A stretch of 64,000 nucleotides of DNA from a bacterium (GCA_019752925.1 JAIELP010000006.1:124001-188000); one strand, 5' to 3'. Numbered from the stretch's first letter, positions 48,512 through 58,346 are shown. A program made the numbers and translations. Notes: generated by a model from the letters alone, not told the origin.

Positions 48512-49450
48512 ATGAAACTACACATAGAAAGAACAACAACAATCAATAAACCAGCGGCTCAAGTTTACACAATTATTTCAGACTTAGGCCAATGGAATAC
48601 ATGGTCTCCGTGGATTCACTCAGAGCCAACTGCTAAAACAGTTTTAAGCGGCAAAGCTCAACAAACCGGACAAAATCAAAGTTGGGATGGAGAAGTTATC
48701 GGTTCTGGCAAAATGACCATCGAGCAGCTTGAGGCGAACAAAACCGTAAAAATTAAGTTAGAGTTTTTCAAACCTTGGAAAAGCTTATCAGCTGTTACAT
48801 TTAATATTCAAAGTGAATCGGCAGATAAAACTAAAGTAACTTGGGTTATGGACGGAAGCCTTCCTTGGTTTATGTTCTTCTTTAAAAATATGATGGCCGC
48901 CTATATGAGCTACGATTTTGACCGCGGTTTAAGTATGTTAAAAGAATATGCTGAAACAGGTTCCGTTTCTTCAAAATCAATTTATCAAGGTGAAAAGCCG
49001 CAGCAAAGCTTTCAGGTTACTGGCATAACTACAACCTGTGCTATTTCAGAGTTGTCTCAGCAAATGCAAAAAGATTACGGACAGATGACACAGTTGATGC
49101 AAAAAGGTGAATTCACTCAACCTAAAAAAGCTATGGCTATTTACCACAAGTTTGATATTCCAAAAGGTGTTTGTGAATACACAGCAGCTTATGTGTATGA
49201 TGCTGAACAAAATGTTAAAACACCAGCTGGTTACGAAGTTAAAAAAGTTTCTCCGCACAATGCATTGGTTGTGGATCACTTCGGATCTTACCGCCATTTA
49301 GGTAATCCTTGGTCAATGGCTATGAGTTATCAACGCGGTAAAAAAATGAAATTGCGTAAAGATGTTCCAATGTATGAAATTTACGTAACAATGCCTGATG
49401 GCCGTCCAGAAAAAGATATTCATACACAAATTTTAATGCCGGTAAAGTAG
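48512..49450 (+). CDS. SRPBCC domain fused to a GyrI-like effector-binding domain
   Basis: This is a 312-residue protein. The N-terminal half (about 1-150) is SRPBCC/START-like: IERTTTINKPAAQVYTIISD then WNTWSPWIHSEPTAK. The C-terminal half (about 165-312) is GyrI-like small-molecule-binding: SFQVTGITTTCAISELSQQM, then HNALVVDHFGSYRHLGNPWSM and VPMYEIYVTMPD. Such fusions bind hydrophobic ligands or drugs. Ribosome site GGAGG 6 nt before ATG 48512. The GyrI half often functions as a drug sink or transcription co-factor; here no DNA-binding domain is present. Confidence 0.88.
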   Translation: MKLHIERTTTINKPAAQVYTIISDLGQWNTWSPWIHSEPTAKTVLSGKAQQTGQNQSWDGEVIGSGKMTIEQLEANKTVKIKLEFFKPWKSLSAVTFNIQSESADKTKVTWVMDGSLPWFMFFFKNMMAAYMSYDFDRGLSMLKEYAETGSVSSKSIYQGEKPQQSFQVTGITTTCAISELSQQMQKDYGQMTQLMQKGEFTQPKKAMAIYHKFDIPKGVCEYTAAYVYDAEQNVKTPAGYEVKKVSPHNALVVDHFGSYRHLGNPWSMAMSYQRGKKMKLRKDVPMYEIYVTMPDGRPEKDIHTQILMPVK

Positions 49451-49519
49451 GGTCGCACCTGCTTTATCTGCACTTTTATTGTCAAATCTCTATTCACTCT
49501 TACAAATAATACAGGTTTT

Positions 49520-49554
49520 TTATTTTGGAACACCCAGTTCCAAAATAACTTTTT
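49520..49554 (+). terminator. Rho-independent terminator of the MazG-SRPBCC unit
   Basis: TTATTTTGGAAC (49520-49531) and its exact inverse (49537-49548) form a 12-bp stem with a 5-nt loop, followed by C and TTTTT. It is AT-rich but perfect, and lies 70 nt after the SRPBCC-GyrI stop. Confidence 0.75.
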
Positions 49555-49634
49555 GTCTCCACTAAGTTTGGCGTGTACTTTGCTCCAGGTAACCTCTGGA
49601 ACCAAAATATCACCAAAAATGGGGAGAATTATTC

Positions 49635-51845
49635 ATGAATAAGTTCAATTTGGCTAAAATAGCACTAGTAAGCTCAGCTTTGCTGGTTCATTTTGCCGCT
49701 CAAGCAGACAGTCAAATAAGACAGATCGCAGATTGGTCACTATACGAAACTGATTCGGGGATGTGTTATATTCAAACTGACAACAACGATTGGGGTAATG
49801 GAGGCGATGGCGGCTCTTTCCCTACAGGTGCAACAATGTTTCTGTCGATTTCAAAATATAAAGACAGACCAGAGATGCCCGTTGAGGTGATGGTAAAATT
49901 AGCTTCTAATAGCAGCAAAAGTAAAGGCGTTGTGGCGTCTATTTCTGGAGCCAGCAATTTAGGTTTGGCTGATTTAGATGGAAGCCAGAAAATGTTCTGG
50001 GGTGTTCCAAAAAATCTTTCTAATTTTATGAATCAAATCGCACGCGGGCGCGACCAAATCAAACTTAAAGGTGTGGGCGGTCGTCGTGAAGAAGGTCGTT
50101 TATCAACAAACGGCTTCAAAGATATCTTAAGAGAAATGGAAACTCACTGTAATGCCGGTCAAAGCATTATTAATGCTGAGTTTGAAACTAATTTCTTTGC
50201 TGGCGTAGCTGATGGATTAGATCCGTTAAGAATTGATGTAACTAAAGCCGGTCAATTGCGTAGCGTCTATTACGCTGCTTACAAAGCTGCTTTTAATATT
50301 TCAAATGCAGCCAATGACTTAGCTAAGCTTTTGGCTAAATACCAACCTTTAATAGATGAATTAGCTACAAACCGTAGCGAAGCAAAACAAATACAAGAAG
50401 TAAACCTGCCTGCCAGCCGTCAGCTTTTAGCTGATGCACAGAAACAGCAAGTGGATGCACGTGCAGAAATCGCGCGTATTGATGCGGCTATTCCGGGTTT
50501 AAATGCAAAAATCGCAGCTTCGCAAAAACTTTACGATGCAGCTCGCGCAATCTTAGCTCCACATGAGCCTGAATATAATCGTATCACTGGAAGTTTAAGT
50601 TCAGCGCAATCAGCTTTAGCTGATGCTCAAAATCGTTTAGCTTATATTGACAGCCGTTTACGTGATGGCGCTCAGCAATTAGCTTCTTTAGATGCTGAAG
50701 CTGATCACTTAGAAAGAAATTTATCACAAAAGCAATTCGACCTAGACAGAGCCCGCTCTTACTTAAGAGATGCGCAAAGCCGTCGTGCTAATTTTAATGT
50801 TCAGTGGGAAAGAGAAAGTCGTTTACGTAATAATTTTGAATACTCAAGATTAATTAATGATAGATCAAGCTTCCAAAATAATTTACGTCAGATCGAAGGC
50901 GACTTACAAAGAACTCGTATGGAACGCGATCGTATAGCACGTGATTTACAGCAGTGCCGTCAAGGTATGGTTATCGAAGCGGCTGAACCTCGTCCTCCGG
51001 GTGGTGGTCATCCTCCAGGTGGTGGCGGTTTAGTTCCAGGTCCACGTCCTCCGGGCGGTGGCGGTGGATTAGTTCCGGGACCCCCAGGAAATCCGGGTAA
51101 CCCAGGTCCTGGCCCTGTTGAGCCTCCTCCTCCACGTGACTGCAGTCATTTAGAAAATGCTTTGAACAATGCAAACAACATGGTGGCACAAAGAGAAAGC
51201 GAACAACGCAATATTGCAAATCGTTTAAATGAAGTGAATTCAAGAATGAATCAGATCGAAAGACAAATTGATTGGGATGTTCGCCGTGAGTACGACAACT
51301 TAGTTAGTATTGAAGATCAAGCTGAGCGCGAAGTGAGCCGTTTACAAAATGATGTAAGCCGTGACCAAAACAGAATTTCACAAATTCGCGGATCTGATAT
51401 TCCACGCTTAGAGCGAGAGCAAACTCAGTTACAAAATGAGCGTCCAAGTGTTTTATCTAGCATCAGCCAGAATACTTCAGCTGTAGCCAGATTAACTGAA
51501 GAGCTTTCAAGATTTAAGTCAGCGACTGATTGGGATCGTAAAGCTAATGAAGTTCAAAAAACTGGAAATCAGTTAAGCTCAGATCAAGCTAACTTAGCTA
51601 ATGCTCAAGCTCAGAAACAGGCGGCGCAAAACCGTTTACAAGCTGGCGCTAACACTGAAGCTCAGGCTAAAGCCCAAATCGATGCGTTAAATGCAAGAGC
51701 AGCAGCACTTGATGCTCGCAAATTACAATTAGATGCAGGTTTAGCTAAACTTCCTGAAGAAAGAGCGCAGTTTGATGCGACTCTGGCTCAGCAAAGAGTT
51801 GAGTTAACTAGCAGAACAGCTCAGTTCACAGATATGTTGAAGTAA
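49635..51845 (+). CDS. Exported coiled-coil protein with Pro/Gly-rich hinge
   Basis: This 736-residue protein has a signal peptide (NKFNLAKIALVSSALLVHFAAQA). An N-terminal beta domain (about 25-165) opens WSLYETDSGMCYIQTDN; it recalls invasion-associated-locus-B-like domains. Then come two long coiled coils (about 210-440 and 505-730, rich in Ala, Gln, Asp and Arg). They are split by a Pro/Gly hinge (about 450-500: PGGGHPPGGGG-type repeats). The layout suggests a long rod folded back on itself in the periplasm. No known family fits the whole protein. Ribosome site GGGGAG before ATG 49635. Confidence 0.8.
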   Translation: MNKFNLAKIALVSSALLVHFAAQADSQIRQIADWSLYETDSGMCYIQTDNNDWGNGGDGGSFPTGATMFLSISKYKDRPEMPVEVMVKLASNSSKSKGVVASISGASNLGLADLDGSQKMFWGVPKNLSNFMNQIARGRDQIKLKGVGGRREEGRLSTNGFKDILREMETHCNAGQSIINAEFETNFFAGVADGLDPLRIDVTKAGQLRSVYYAAYKAAFNISNAANDLAKLLAKYQPLIDELATNRSEAKQIQEVNLPASRQLLADAQKQQVDARAEIARIDAAIPGLNAKIAASQKLYDAARAILAPHEPEYNRITGSLSSAQSALADAQNRLAYIDSRLRDGAQQLASLDAEADHLERNLSQKQFDLDRARSYLRDAQSRRANFNVQWERESRLRNNFEYSRLINDRSSFQNNLRQIEGDLQRTRMERDRIARDLQQCRQGMVIEAAEPRPPGGGHPPGGGGLVPGPRPPGGGGGLVPGPPGNPGNPGPGPVEPPPPRDCSHLENALNNANNMVAQRESEQRNIANRLNEVNSRMNQIERQIDWDVRREYDNLVSIEDQAEREVSRLQNDVSRDQNRISQIRGSDIPRLEREQTQLQNERPSVLSSISQNTSAVARLTEELSRFKSATDWDRKANEVQKTGNQLSSDQANLANAQAQKQAAQNRLQAGANTEAQAKAQIDALNARAAALDARKLQLDAGLAKLPEERAQFDATLAQQRVELTSRTAQFTDMLK

Positions 51846-51870
51846 TTTTTAAATAAATTGTGAAATAAAA

Positions 51871-51899
51871 AGCCAAGGTGTAAAAACCTTGGCTTTTTT
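51871..51899. terminator. Bidirectional rho-independent terminator between convergent genes
   Basis: AGCCAAGG (51871-51878), loop TGTAAAAA and CCTTGGCT (51887-51894) form an 8-bp stem, followed by T's and preceded by A's. It ends both the coiled-coil gene and the carbonic anhydrase gene. Confidence 0.9.
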
Positions 51900-51919
51900 A
51901 TTTTAAAGATTGTGAATAA

Positions 51920-52558
51920 TTAAACCGGAAGTTTTTTAAATTCGTTGGCAGATTCATCGAGTTCCCAAAGCTCACCTTGCTCAAGGTCAAAATAAATGCC
52001 CATGATATTTAAATCACGGTTTTTAACGGCCTCCTGAACAAAAGGGAAACTTCTAATATTGCGGATAGAAATTTTTATTCCTTCCATTTCAGCAGCACGC
52101 CAGCGAGTTTCATGGTCAGCATGAGGGTGATCGTGCATTACTTGTTTTCTTGCATCTTCAGCTATACTCATCCAGCGTCCAACGAAACTTTTAGGGTCGT
52201 CAGTGGCTCCGCTCATTAAGGCGTTGATGCCACCGCATTGGCGGTGCCCTAAAACAATAATATTTTCTACTTTGAGATTAGTAACGGCAAACTCTATGGC
52301 TGTACTCGTACCATGAAAACCTGTGGCAGAGTGCTCACAAGGTGGAACTAAGCTTGCAACGTTGCGGATAACAAAGAGTTCGCCAGGTGAAGCGTCAGTT
52401 AAGATGGCAGGGTCAACGCGAGAATCGCTGCAGCCGATTAAAAGAGTTTTCGGCGTTTGGCCTGAAGTGGACAATTTGTGATAAGTGTCGCCTTCTTCAT
52501 AGTATTTTTCACGAAAACGACGGAAACCTGCTAATAATCTGAAAATGGCTTTGCTCAT
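51920..52558 (-). CDS. Beta-class carbonic anhydrase
   Basis: ATG 52558 is preferred (212 residues); an earlier in-frame start at 52576 lacks support. Zinc ligands are visible: C43 and D45 in IGCSDSRVDP, H105 and C108 in VLGHRQCGGI. The catalytic Asp-Arg pair D45-R47 is also in place. Beta-CA proteins interconvert CO2 and bicarbonate in the cytoplasm for carboxylations and pH. The length matches the short bacterial CynT/Can type. The gene is convergent with the coiled-coil gene and divergent from the DoxX gene. Confidence 0.95.
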   Translation of the reverse strand: MSKAIFRLLAGFRRFREKYYEEGDTYHKLSTSGQTPKTLLIGCSDSRVDPAILTDASPGELFVIRNVASLVPPCEHSATGFHGTSTAIEFAVTNLKVENIIVLGHRQCGGINALMSGATDDPKSFVGRWMSIAEDARKQVMHDHPHADHETRWRAAEMEGIKISIRNIRSFPFVQEAVKNRDLNIMGIYFDLEQGELWELDESANEFKKLPV

Positions 52559-52655
52559 GGCTTTAATTAATAACAAAATCGGCTCAACAGTCTATTTACA
52601 TCTAATGACGTATTGTGTAACTTTAAAGTGTCACCAACAGCAAGGAGTTAGCATC

Positions 52656-53051
52656 ATGAAAAAAGTCAGTTTTGGAGCACAGATATTATTAGGTCTTTTA
52701 TATTTTGTATTTGGCCTTAACGGATTCTTAAACTTTATTCCAACACCGCCGGATATTCCGGAAGCAGCCGTAACATTTTCTATGGCTATGATGGCCACAA
52801 AATATTTCTTTCCTTTAATTAAAGGAACAGAAGTTATCTGCGGTTTATTATTGTTAACAGGTTTTGCAGCACCGCTGGCCTTAGTAATTTTGGCACCAAT
52901 TACTATTAACATCGCTTTTTTCCATTTATTCTTAACTCCGGGCTTCGGTAATCAGGTTATGTGGATTGTTATGGTGATAATACACGTATTGGCTGCATTA
53001 GCTTACTGGCCAATTTACCGACCATTGTTCAATCGTAATCCAAAAGTTTAA
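52656..53051 (+). CDS. DoxX-family integral membrane protein
   Basis: ATG 52656 with AAGGAG 8 nt upstream gives 131 residues; a longer frame to 52545 lacks a ribosome site. Four TM helices are seen, beginning SFGAQILLGLLYFVFGLNGF, then a Pro-rich loop, FFPLIKGTEVICGLLLLTG, and a last VMVIIHVLAALAYW. This is the DoxX/DUF417-like layout of quinone-linked or redox membrane proteins. No partner gene is adjacent. It is followed by a strong terminator. Confidence 0.82.
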   Translation: MKKVSFGAQILLGLLYFVFGLNGFLNFIPTPPDIPEAAVTFSMAMMATKYFFPLIKGTEVICGLLLLTGFAAPLALVILAPITINIAFFHLFLTPGFGNQVMWIVMVIIHVLAALAYWPIYRPLFNRNPKV

Positions 53052-53061
53052 TTTATTTATT

Positions 53062-53087
53062 AAGGGCTGAGAAAATCAGCCCTTTTA
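53062..53087 (+). terminator. Rho-independent terminator after the DoxX gene
   Basis: AAGGGCTGA (53062-53070), loop GAAAA and TCAGCCCTT (53076-53084) give a perfect 9-bp stem followed by T's. Confidence 0.9.
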
Positions 53088-53227
53088 AATTTTACGATAC
53101 ATAATAATTCTTAAATTAAAACGTCTCAAAAAAATTCACATGCATTCTTAAATCAATCAGTTTCAATTCAAAAAAAGTTAAACTCAAACAACTTAAAAGT
53201 CGATAGGCTATATGAATAGGAAAACAT

Positions 53228-55000
53228 ATGAGCGCTATTGCACGTTTACTTACTTTAAGTTTACTTATTATTTTTATTTCGGCTTGTCAGCGCGCCTCAG
53301 AAGGAAACTCCACAGTGAGTTTAAACTTAGGCGGCAATTACTCTGCACATTCACATTCGAATATGAGTGCTATGAGCTGCACAAATTGCCTCAAAGCCGT
53401 ATTTGTTAATGTAGACGCAGATGACATGAAAAAAATTGTGTTTGACCAAAAACATGATGACTTCTCACAAGCAGGCACAGAAATAAACCCTATTGTTACT
53501 CTAGATGTACCAGCAGGAAGTAAACGTAGATTTCAAGTTATGGGATTGTATCTACAAAACTCTAAACACTACATTCAGTATGGTACGGTGACGGTTGATC
53601 TAAGGACGGTGGAGCCACCTGCCATTGTTCTACCTTTGCAAAATCTGGGCGAATTTAAAGGCGGCCAAATTACAGGTCGCTATATTACCTCCTTTAACGC
53701 AGTAACAAGTAAAGATGTTGGCCCAACAGGAGTTGTTAACGTAAGTATTGTACATGCTGCTAGTGGTGCTGAATTGCAGTTTGCTAAAGAAGATATTGTT
53801 AAAGGCTGGTTTAGTTTTTTTGCTTCAGAGAATTTTTTAATGAAATACGTAATGGTCGATGGCACAGTTCTTTTTGGAGGCCCAGTTAACTTAGCTAGTT
53901 TTTCAACATCCAATAATATCGCACGTCTTTTTAGATCAAATAATTACTTCGTTAGTAAAGGTGGTTCGTGGGGGGCTGGGTTTGCAGACTTTAATTCTGA
54001 ATATCACGATATTGTCTATGGTTACTTCGGATCTGCGGCATTAACAAGCTCTAAAAAAGTATGTTTTAAAGGTATTAATGCTCCGCTCGATTTTAATAAA
54101 CTTGCGCAAGATGTGAGTGGAACTACGAAGCTCAATTATTCAACTCAAAGTGCAGCTAATGTTTATCCAGTAGGTGGGCTAAATTCATTTGCGAACTCTG
54201 CAGACTGCACAAGTACGGAAGTTAATACAAGTAATCGCTACACGGCAGACAAAATTTTCGTAAGCATGACTCAGCTTGATGGTAATGGTAATGACACTGC
54301 TCGGGGAATTGAGGGAGCCTTTACTTACGTATCAACTTCAGCATCGGGCGATATTTCAAAATCTACGCTGAGTGCATCCGGTGATATTACGATGAAATCC
54401 GTTCCTGATGTATTAGGTAACGGATTGTTAGATATTTTTGATAGCGTACGAGTTTTCAAAAAATTAGGAGCTACAAATGGTGGTGCAGATAACATTCGTT
54501 GTAATCCTGAAAGTTTATCGGCTGCTGGCTACTCAGAAGTTATTGGAATGAATAAATCAACTATATCCGACTCGGTTACATTTAGCACCGCCGGACTAAT
54601 TACAACTAGTGACGGAATATTTGTTTGTCCTGTTAAAAATTCTTTGTTGTTAGGAGTGGGTGGCATATACTTGGGCTCTGTAGGTTATGCTAGTTTGAGT
54701 GCGGACTCTAGTATTGCATTCTCCGGGCCTTCGCAGCAGGTCGCTACAATCACGAACATTGGTAATATGAGCGCAAGTATTTCACCTTCTTTAACAAGTA
54801 CAAATTCAAATTTTGTATATGCAGGTGGTTCTTATCCTGGCGCAACCGGAACCTGTGGCAGCATTCTAGCGCCAGGTCAAAGCTGTACAATTCAACTGGC
54901 GTTTTCAGGTGCAACAGACAATGGCCACTTAATAATAAATTATCAATCGAATGGATCTACGGCTTCATCTACAGATACGTCACTTTCTGGAACGCCTTAG
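53228..55000 (+). CDS. Large lipoprotein with Ig-like C-terminal domain
   Basis: This 590-residue protein has a lipoprotein signal (LLTLSLLIIFISACQRA; lipobox Cys about residue 20). The body (about 60-490) is beta-rich with spaced Cys (CTNCLK; SKKVCFKG; NSADCTST; CNPESLS). The C-terminal 90 residues form an ASH/choice-of-anchor-D-like Ig domain: ATITNIGNMSASIS and CGSILAPGQSCTIQLAFSG. It ends by overlapping the convergent gene by 4 nt. The protein family is not recognised beyond the end domain; a surface or adhesin-like role is inferred. Confidence 0.75.
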   Translation: MSAIARLLTLSLLIIFISACQRASEGNSTVSLNLGGNYSAHSHSNMSAMSCTNCLKAVFVNVDADDMKKIVFDQKHDDFSQAGTEINPIVTLDVPAGSKRRFQVMGLYLQNSKHYIQYGTVTVDLRTVEPPAIVLPLQNLGEFKGGQITGRYITSFNAVTSKDVGPTGVVNVSIVHAASGAELQFAKEDIVKGWFSFFASENFLMKYVMVDGTVLFGGPVNLASFSTSNNIARLFRSNNYFVSKGGSWGAGFADFNSEYHDIVYGYFGSAALTSSKKVCFKGINAPLDFNKLAQDVSGTTKLNYSTQSAANVYPVGGLNSFANSADCTSTEVNTSNRYTADKIFVSMTQLDGNGNDTARGIEGAFTYVSTSASGDISKSTLSASGDITMKSVPDVLGNGLLDIFDSVRVFKKLGATNGGADNIRCNPESLSAAGYSEVIGMNKSTISDSVTFSTAGLITTSDGIFVCPVKNSLLLGVGGIYLGSVGYASLSADSSIAFSGPSQQVATITNIGNMSASISPSLTSTNSNFVYAGGSYPGATGTCGSILAPGQSCTIQLAFSGATDNGHLIINYQSNGSTASSTDTSLSGTP

Positions 55001-56151
55001 TTAAGCAGGTCGGCGCATTTTAAATGCAAAGCGACGGCTTTCCATCTTCTAAAGATCAGTTCCGTTGAACCGAACAAACTTTTGATTTTTGAACTAAAAT
55101 TTAAAACTATGCCTGCGCCTGTTAGAACCACAAACCCTAAGTTGGAAAACGGCATGTCGATCATAGATCCAATAGCAGCTAATACTGATATTCCTGATCC
55201 TGTAAATAACGAAACATTTTTAAAAACAGAAATTTTATTGCTCCAGCGCGGGTTCATTTTTTCAAGTTGCTGAGCGGCTTTCATAACGCCAACTTCATAA
55301 ACTCCTTGAGAGGCGGTGGATTTCGCGACGGTTAGCGCAAGGTTTTCCGCTACGGGAATATTTAAAATTGTCATCGCTGCCTGGCATATCAGTAGAAAAC
55401 CGGCCTCTAAAGAAGCCCAGCGTCCGTACATTTCAACTTCTTTTAAAGTTTTTTCTGCAGTTTGAGTAAAGCGTGTTTCTTGTTTAGATAACAAACCAGT
55501 TTTTTGGGCTGCTTTAACTAAAAGAACAGAATTGGAAAGCCATTTAAATAATGCTTCGCTTTTAACCTGCATGATACCAGATAAAGCTCCCGCCAATGTT
55601 CCCACAAGTAACGCATGTTCTGGAGCAACACCTTTACCGATAATCAGTCCGGTTGATACGACACTGGCGTTGGCAACAAAGCGAACAAAACCCAGAGTCA
55701 AATTATAATGTCGCTTAAAGAAATTAACCTTGGTGGGATTTTCAACTGTAAGTGGAGCCGGTTTAACTTTTACTTCGGCTTCGATCAAAGCTTCGATTTC
55801 GTTAATACTCAGTTGTGCAGCCTGATCCAGCGATTTTTCCTGATGATCCGCAGATTGCACTCCCATAACAAAAAACTGGCCGGTTTTATAATCTGTTCTG
55901 ATTTTTTGGAGGACTTCTGATTTAGCCTGCTCGAGATCCTGAATAGTATTGATTTCAAAACTGCGAACTTCCAAGTGCGCCATGCCCTTATCCGTTTGAA
56001 CAGGCTCGGTGCTGGCGAATAGTTCTAACTGATTTGCATTTGGTATGGGCCCACGGGAAGACTGTGTCCACGCCTGCGAAGAATAGAAGCTTAAGCAGAA
56101 AATCTGAAGCCAAATAATGAAATGTTTAAAGTCTTTTACGTGTAAAAACAT
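54997..56151 (-). CDS. Exported multi-TM protein of unknown function
   Basis: This 384-residue protein has a signal peptide (IIWLQIFCLSFYSSQAWT). A soluble periplasmic region (about 35-140) follows, then at least four hydrophobic helices (about 165-185, 190-205, 265-285, 345-365) with short charged loops. No known motif is present. The helical region KGVAPEHALLVGTLAGALSGIMQ recalls paralogous envelope proteins found in Bdellovibrio-like genomes, but the family is not identified. The gene ends within the convergent lipoprotein gene (4-nt overlap). Confidence 0.65.
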   Translation of the reverse strand: MFLHVKDFKHFIIWLQIFCLSFYSSQAWTQSSRGPIPNANQLELFASTEPVQTDKGMAHLEVRSFEINTIQDLEQAKSEVLQKIRTDYKTGQFFVMGVQSADHQEKSLDQAAQLSINEIEALIEAEVKVKPAPLTVENPTKVNFFKRHYNLTLGFVRFVANASVVSTGLIIGKGVAPEHALLVGTLAGALSGIMQVKSEALFKWLSNSVLLVKAAQKTGLLSKQETRFTQTAEKTLKEVEMYGRWASLEAGFLLICQAAMTILNIPVAENLALTVAKSTASQGVYEVGVMKAAQQLEKMNPRWSNKISVFKNVSLFTGSGISVLAAIGSMIDMPFSNLGFVVLTGAGIVLNFSSKIKSLFGSTELIFRRWKAVALHLKCADLLN

Positions 56152-56312
56152 ACAACTGAAGCTGACTTAGCCAAAACTATGCCGCTTTAAAAACCACAGG
56201 ATCACTTTAAACACATTTAACTGTTTAAGTTGCTGATACTACGACTAAAAATGGCGTTAACGCTCGGGTGTTATTGTTAGATTAAACCGGTAGTGCGTGA
56301 TAGTTTTTGGGT

Positions 56313-57545
56313 ATGCCATCGGACTTTAAAAAACTCATAAGTGCCCGCTTTCTTTTTACTTTTGCTGTGCAAATGCAAGCTGTGGTTCTAGGGTGGCGAA
56401 TATACGAAATTCTGCAGGACCCACTGGCTCTGGGGTTTATAGGTTTGGCTGAAGCCATTCCTGCAATAGGTTTGGCGCTTTATGCCGGTTACATTATTGA
56501 TAGATCCCGCCCATTAGTTGCTTACCGTCGTGTGATGTACATCAGTTTATTATCAGGTTTGATGGTGTTGGCTGAGCATCTCATGGAAAACCAATTAGGT
56601 GTTTATGCTCAGGCCGGTATGTTGTATGCCGCCGCATTTTTAACCGGAACAGCCAGAGCTTTTTCAGGTCCGGCAATATTTGCTTCAGTTCCAAGAATGG
56701 TAGCACGTGAAAATTTACTTCAATCAACAGCGATGATGAGCTCTGCCATGCAAGTGGCCCGTGTGGCTGGTCCCGCCGCTGGTGGACTGGCATTTGGATT
56801 TTTAGGAGCGGTATTTTCATCTTCTTTAGTTTGTATATTTTTAATTGCCGCCAGCGCCGCTATGCTGATGATCAAAATAAATATTCCGCCACCTGAAACT
56901 ACGTTTAAGCATAAATCTATTAAAGATGAATTATTGTCTGGAGCTAAATTTGTTTTCGCACATCCGATTTTATTTCCGGCACTTTCGTTAGATATGATTT
57001 CAGTTTTATTTGGCGGTGTGACTGCATTACTTCCTATTTTCGCTAAAGAAATTTTAATGATAGGACCTAAAGGGCTAGGTGCTCTGAGAGCTGCTCCAGC
57101 TGTAGGAGCTGCGTTGATGGGATTTTTTCTGGCACGCAACCACGAAAAATTTCGTACAGGTAAGGCACTCTTTGGAGCCGTTGCGGGATTTGGAGTATGT
57201 ATTTTAGTTTTCGGTTTAAGTAAAAATTATATTTTGTCGTTGATAGCTCTTGTTGCCAGTGGTGCTTTTGACAGCATAAGCATGGTTATTAGATCTGCAG
57301 CTGTTCAATTAAGCTCACCGGATCATATGCGCGGAAAAATTTCGGCGGTTAATTCAATTTTTATTGGATCTTCCAATGAAATCGGTGAGTTCGAATCAGG
57401 TGTAGCGGCTAAAATTCTTGGCCCTGTGCCAGCTGTGTATTTTGGTGGAATAATTTGTTTAATAACAGTAGGAACAGTGGCGTATTTTGCTCCTATTTTG
57501 CGAAAACTTGATTTGAACCATCTTAAAAACCAGCAAGCCAATTAG
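56313..57545 (+). CDS. MFS transporter (EntS/drug-exporter-like)
   Basis: The reading frame opens at TTG 56307; ATG 56313 (410 residues) is as likely and no good ribosome site precedes either. Twelve TM helices are suggested by hydrophobic blocks. Motif A-like LYAGYIIDRSRPLVAYRR lies between TM2 and TM3, and PAAGGLAFGFLGAVFSSSLV fits TM5-TM6. The layout and length fit the EntS/DUF894 branch of the major facilitator superfamily, exporters of siderophores or drugs. The substrate is unknown. No regulator is adjacent. Confidence 0.9.
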   Translation: MPSDFKKLISARFLFTFAVQMQAVVLGWRIYEILQDPLALGFIGLAEAIPAIGLALYAGYIIDRSRPLVAYRRVMYISLLSGLMVLAEHLMENQLGVYAQAGMLYAAAFLTGTARAFSGPAIFASVPRMVARENLLQSTAMMSSAMQVARVAGPAAGGLAFGFLGAVFSSSLVCIFLIAASAAMLMIKINIPPPETTFKHKSIKDELLSGAKFVFAHPILFPALSLDMISVLFGGVTALLPIFAKEILMIGPKGLGALRAAPAVGAALMGFFLARNHEKFRTGKALFGAVAGFGVCILVFGLSKNYILSLIALVASGAFDSISMVIRSAAVQLSSPDHMRGKISAVNSIFIGSSNEIGEFESGVAAKILGPVPAVYFGGIICLITVGTVAYFAPILRKLDLNHLKNQQAN

Positions 57546-57728
57546 GCATTCAAAAATTTTATTCATAATTTAACAAACTTAATGCGACAAATTTAATGCA
57601 TTTTTGTTAATACTTGAGATGTGAAGATTTCTTCAAACGATGCACATACGTACATGAAACCATTTAGTTATTGTTTATTTGCGATCAAGAGATTGCGTTA
57701 ATCGTTTTACCAAAAGGGGAACAGCTAG

Positions 57729-58337
57729 ATGAGCGACATGTATACAAACAAGAAGTTAGTAGTAGTTACAGCAGATCTTTCACTTCAAGAATCTTTATCA
57801 GTCTATTTCAAACTAAAATCTTATGATGTGTTTGTGTATTCTGATGCTGATCTTGCATTAAAAGCAGCACAAAATCAGGATTTACAATGGGATTTATTGG
57901 TGGCGGACCTTGAGCTTGAGCAAATGTCTGAATTGCAATTTGCTGAAAGCCTTAAAGCATCTAAACCGAATCTACCTATCATCTTTGTTGCAGCAACTCA
58001 CTTAGTAGAGCGCGCAGTGCAAACAATTCGTTACGGTGCATACGACTGTATTTTTAAACCTATTCACTTGCCGCAATTACTTGTGGCAGTTGAAAAAGCT
58101 CTCTACTTCTCTAAAGCTGGAAGTAAAGAGACGGATTCAGGTTTAGATATGGATTTTACATATAAGATCGATAACTCGCTCCCAAGTTTACAAAGTGTAA
58201 TTCAAAAATACATTGAATTCGCTGTTCAACGTAATGGCGGTGCCAAAGACAGAACAGCCCGAGAAATCGGCATCGATAGAAAAACTTTATATAAAAAAAT
58301 AAAGATGGCAGATGCTGCAGTTGCAGTTGTTCAATAA
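57729..58337 (+). CDS. NtrC-type response regulator lacking the AAA+ domain (receiver + Fis HTH)
   Basis: This 202-residue protein has a receiver domain (about 8-125) with phosphoacceptor D60 in DLLVADLELEQ and the late Lys in FKPIHLP. It goes directly into a Fis-type DNA-binding domain (about 155-195: FAVQRNGGAKDRTAREIGID, RKTLYKKI). The AAA+ sigma-54 activation domain of NtrC proteins is missing. Such short forms (like ActR/RegA) act with sigma-70 promoters. Ribosome site AAAGGGG before ATG 57729. The gene stands alone, with a strong terminator after it. No adjacent kinase. Confidence 0.88.
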   Translation: MSDMYTNKKLVVVTADLSLQESLSVYFKLKSYDVFVYSDADLALKAAQNQDLQWDLLVADLELEQMSELQFAESLKASKPNLPIIFVAATHLVERAVQTIRYGAYDCIFKPIHLPQLLVAVEKALYFSKAGSKETDSGLDMDFTYKIDNSLPSLQSVIQKYIEFAVQRNGGAKDRTAREIGIDRKTLYKKIKMADAAVAVVQ

Positions 58338-58346
58338 AGCTCGTAA

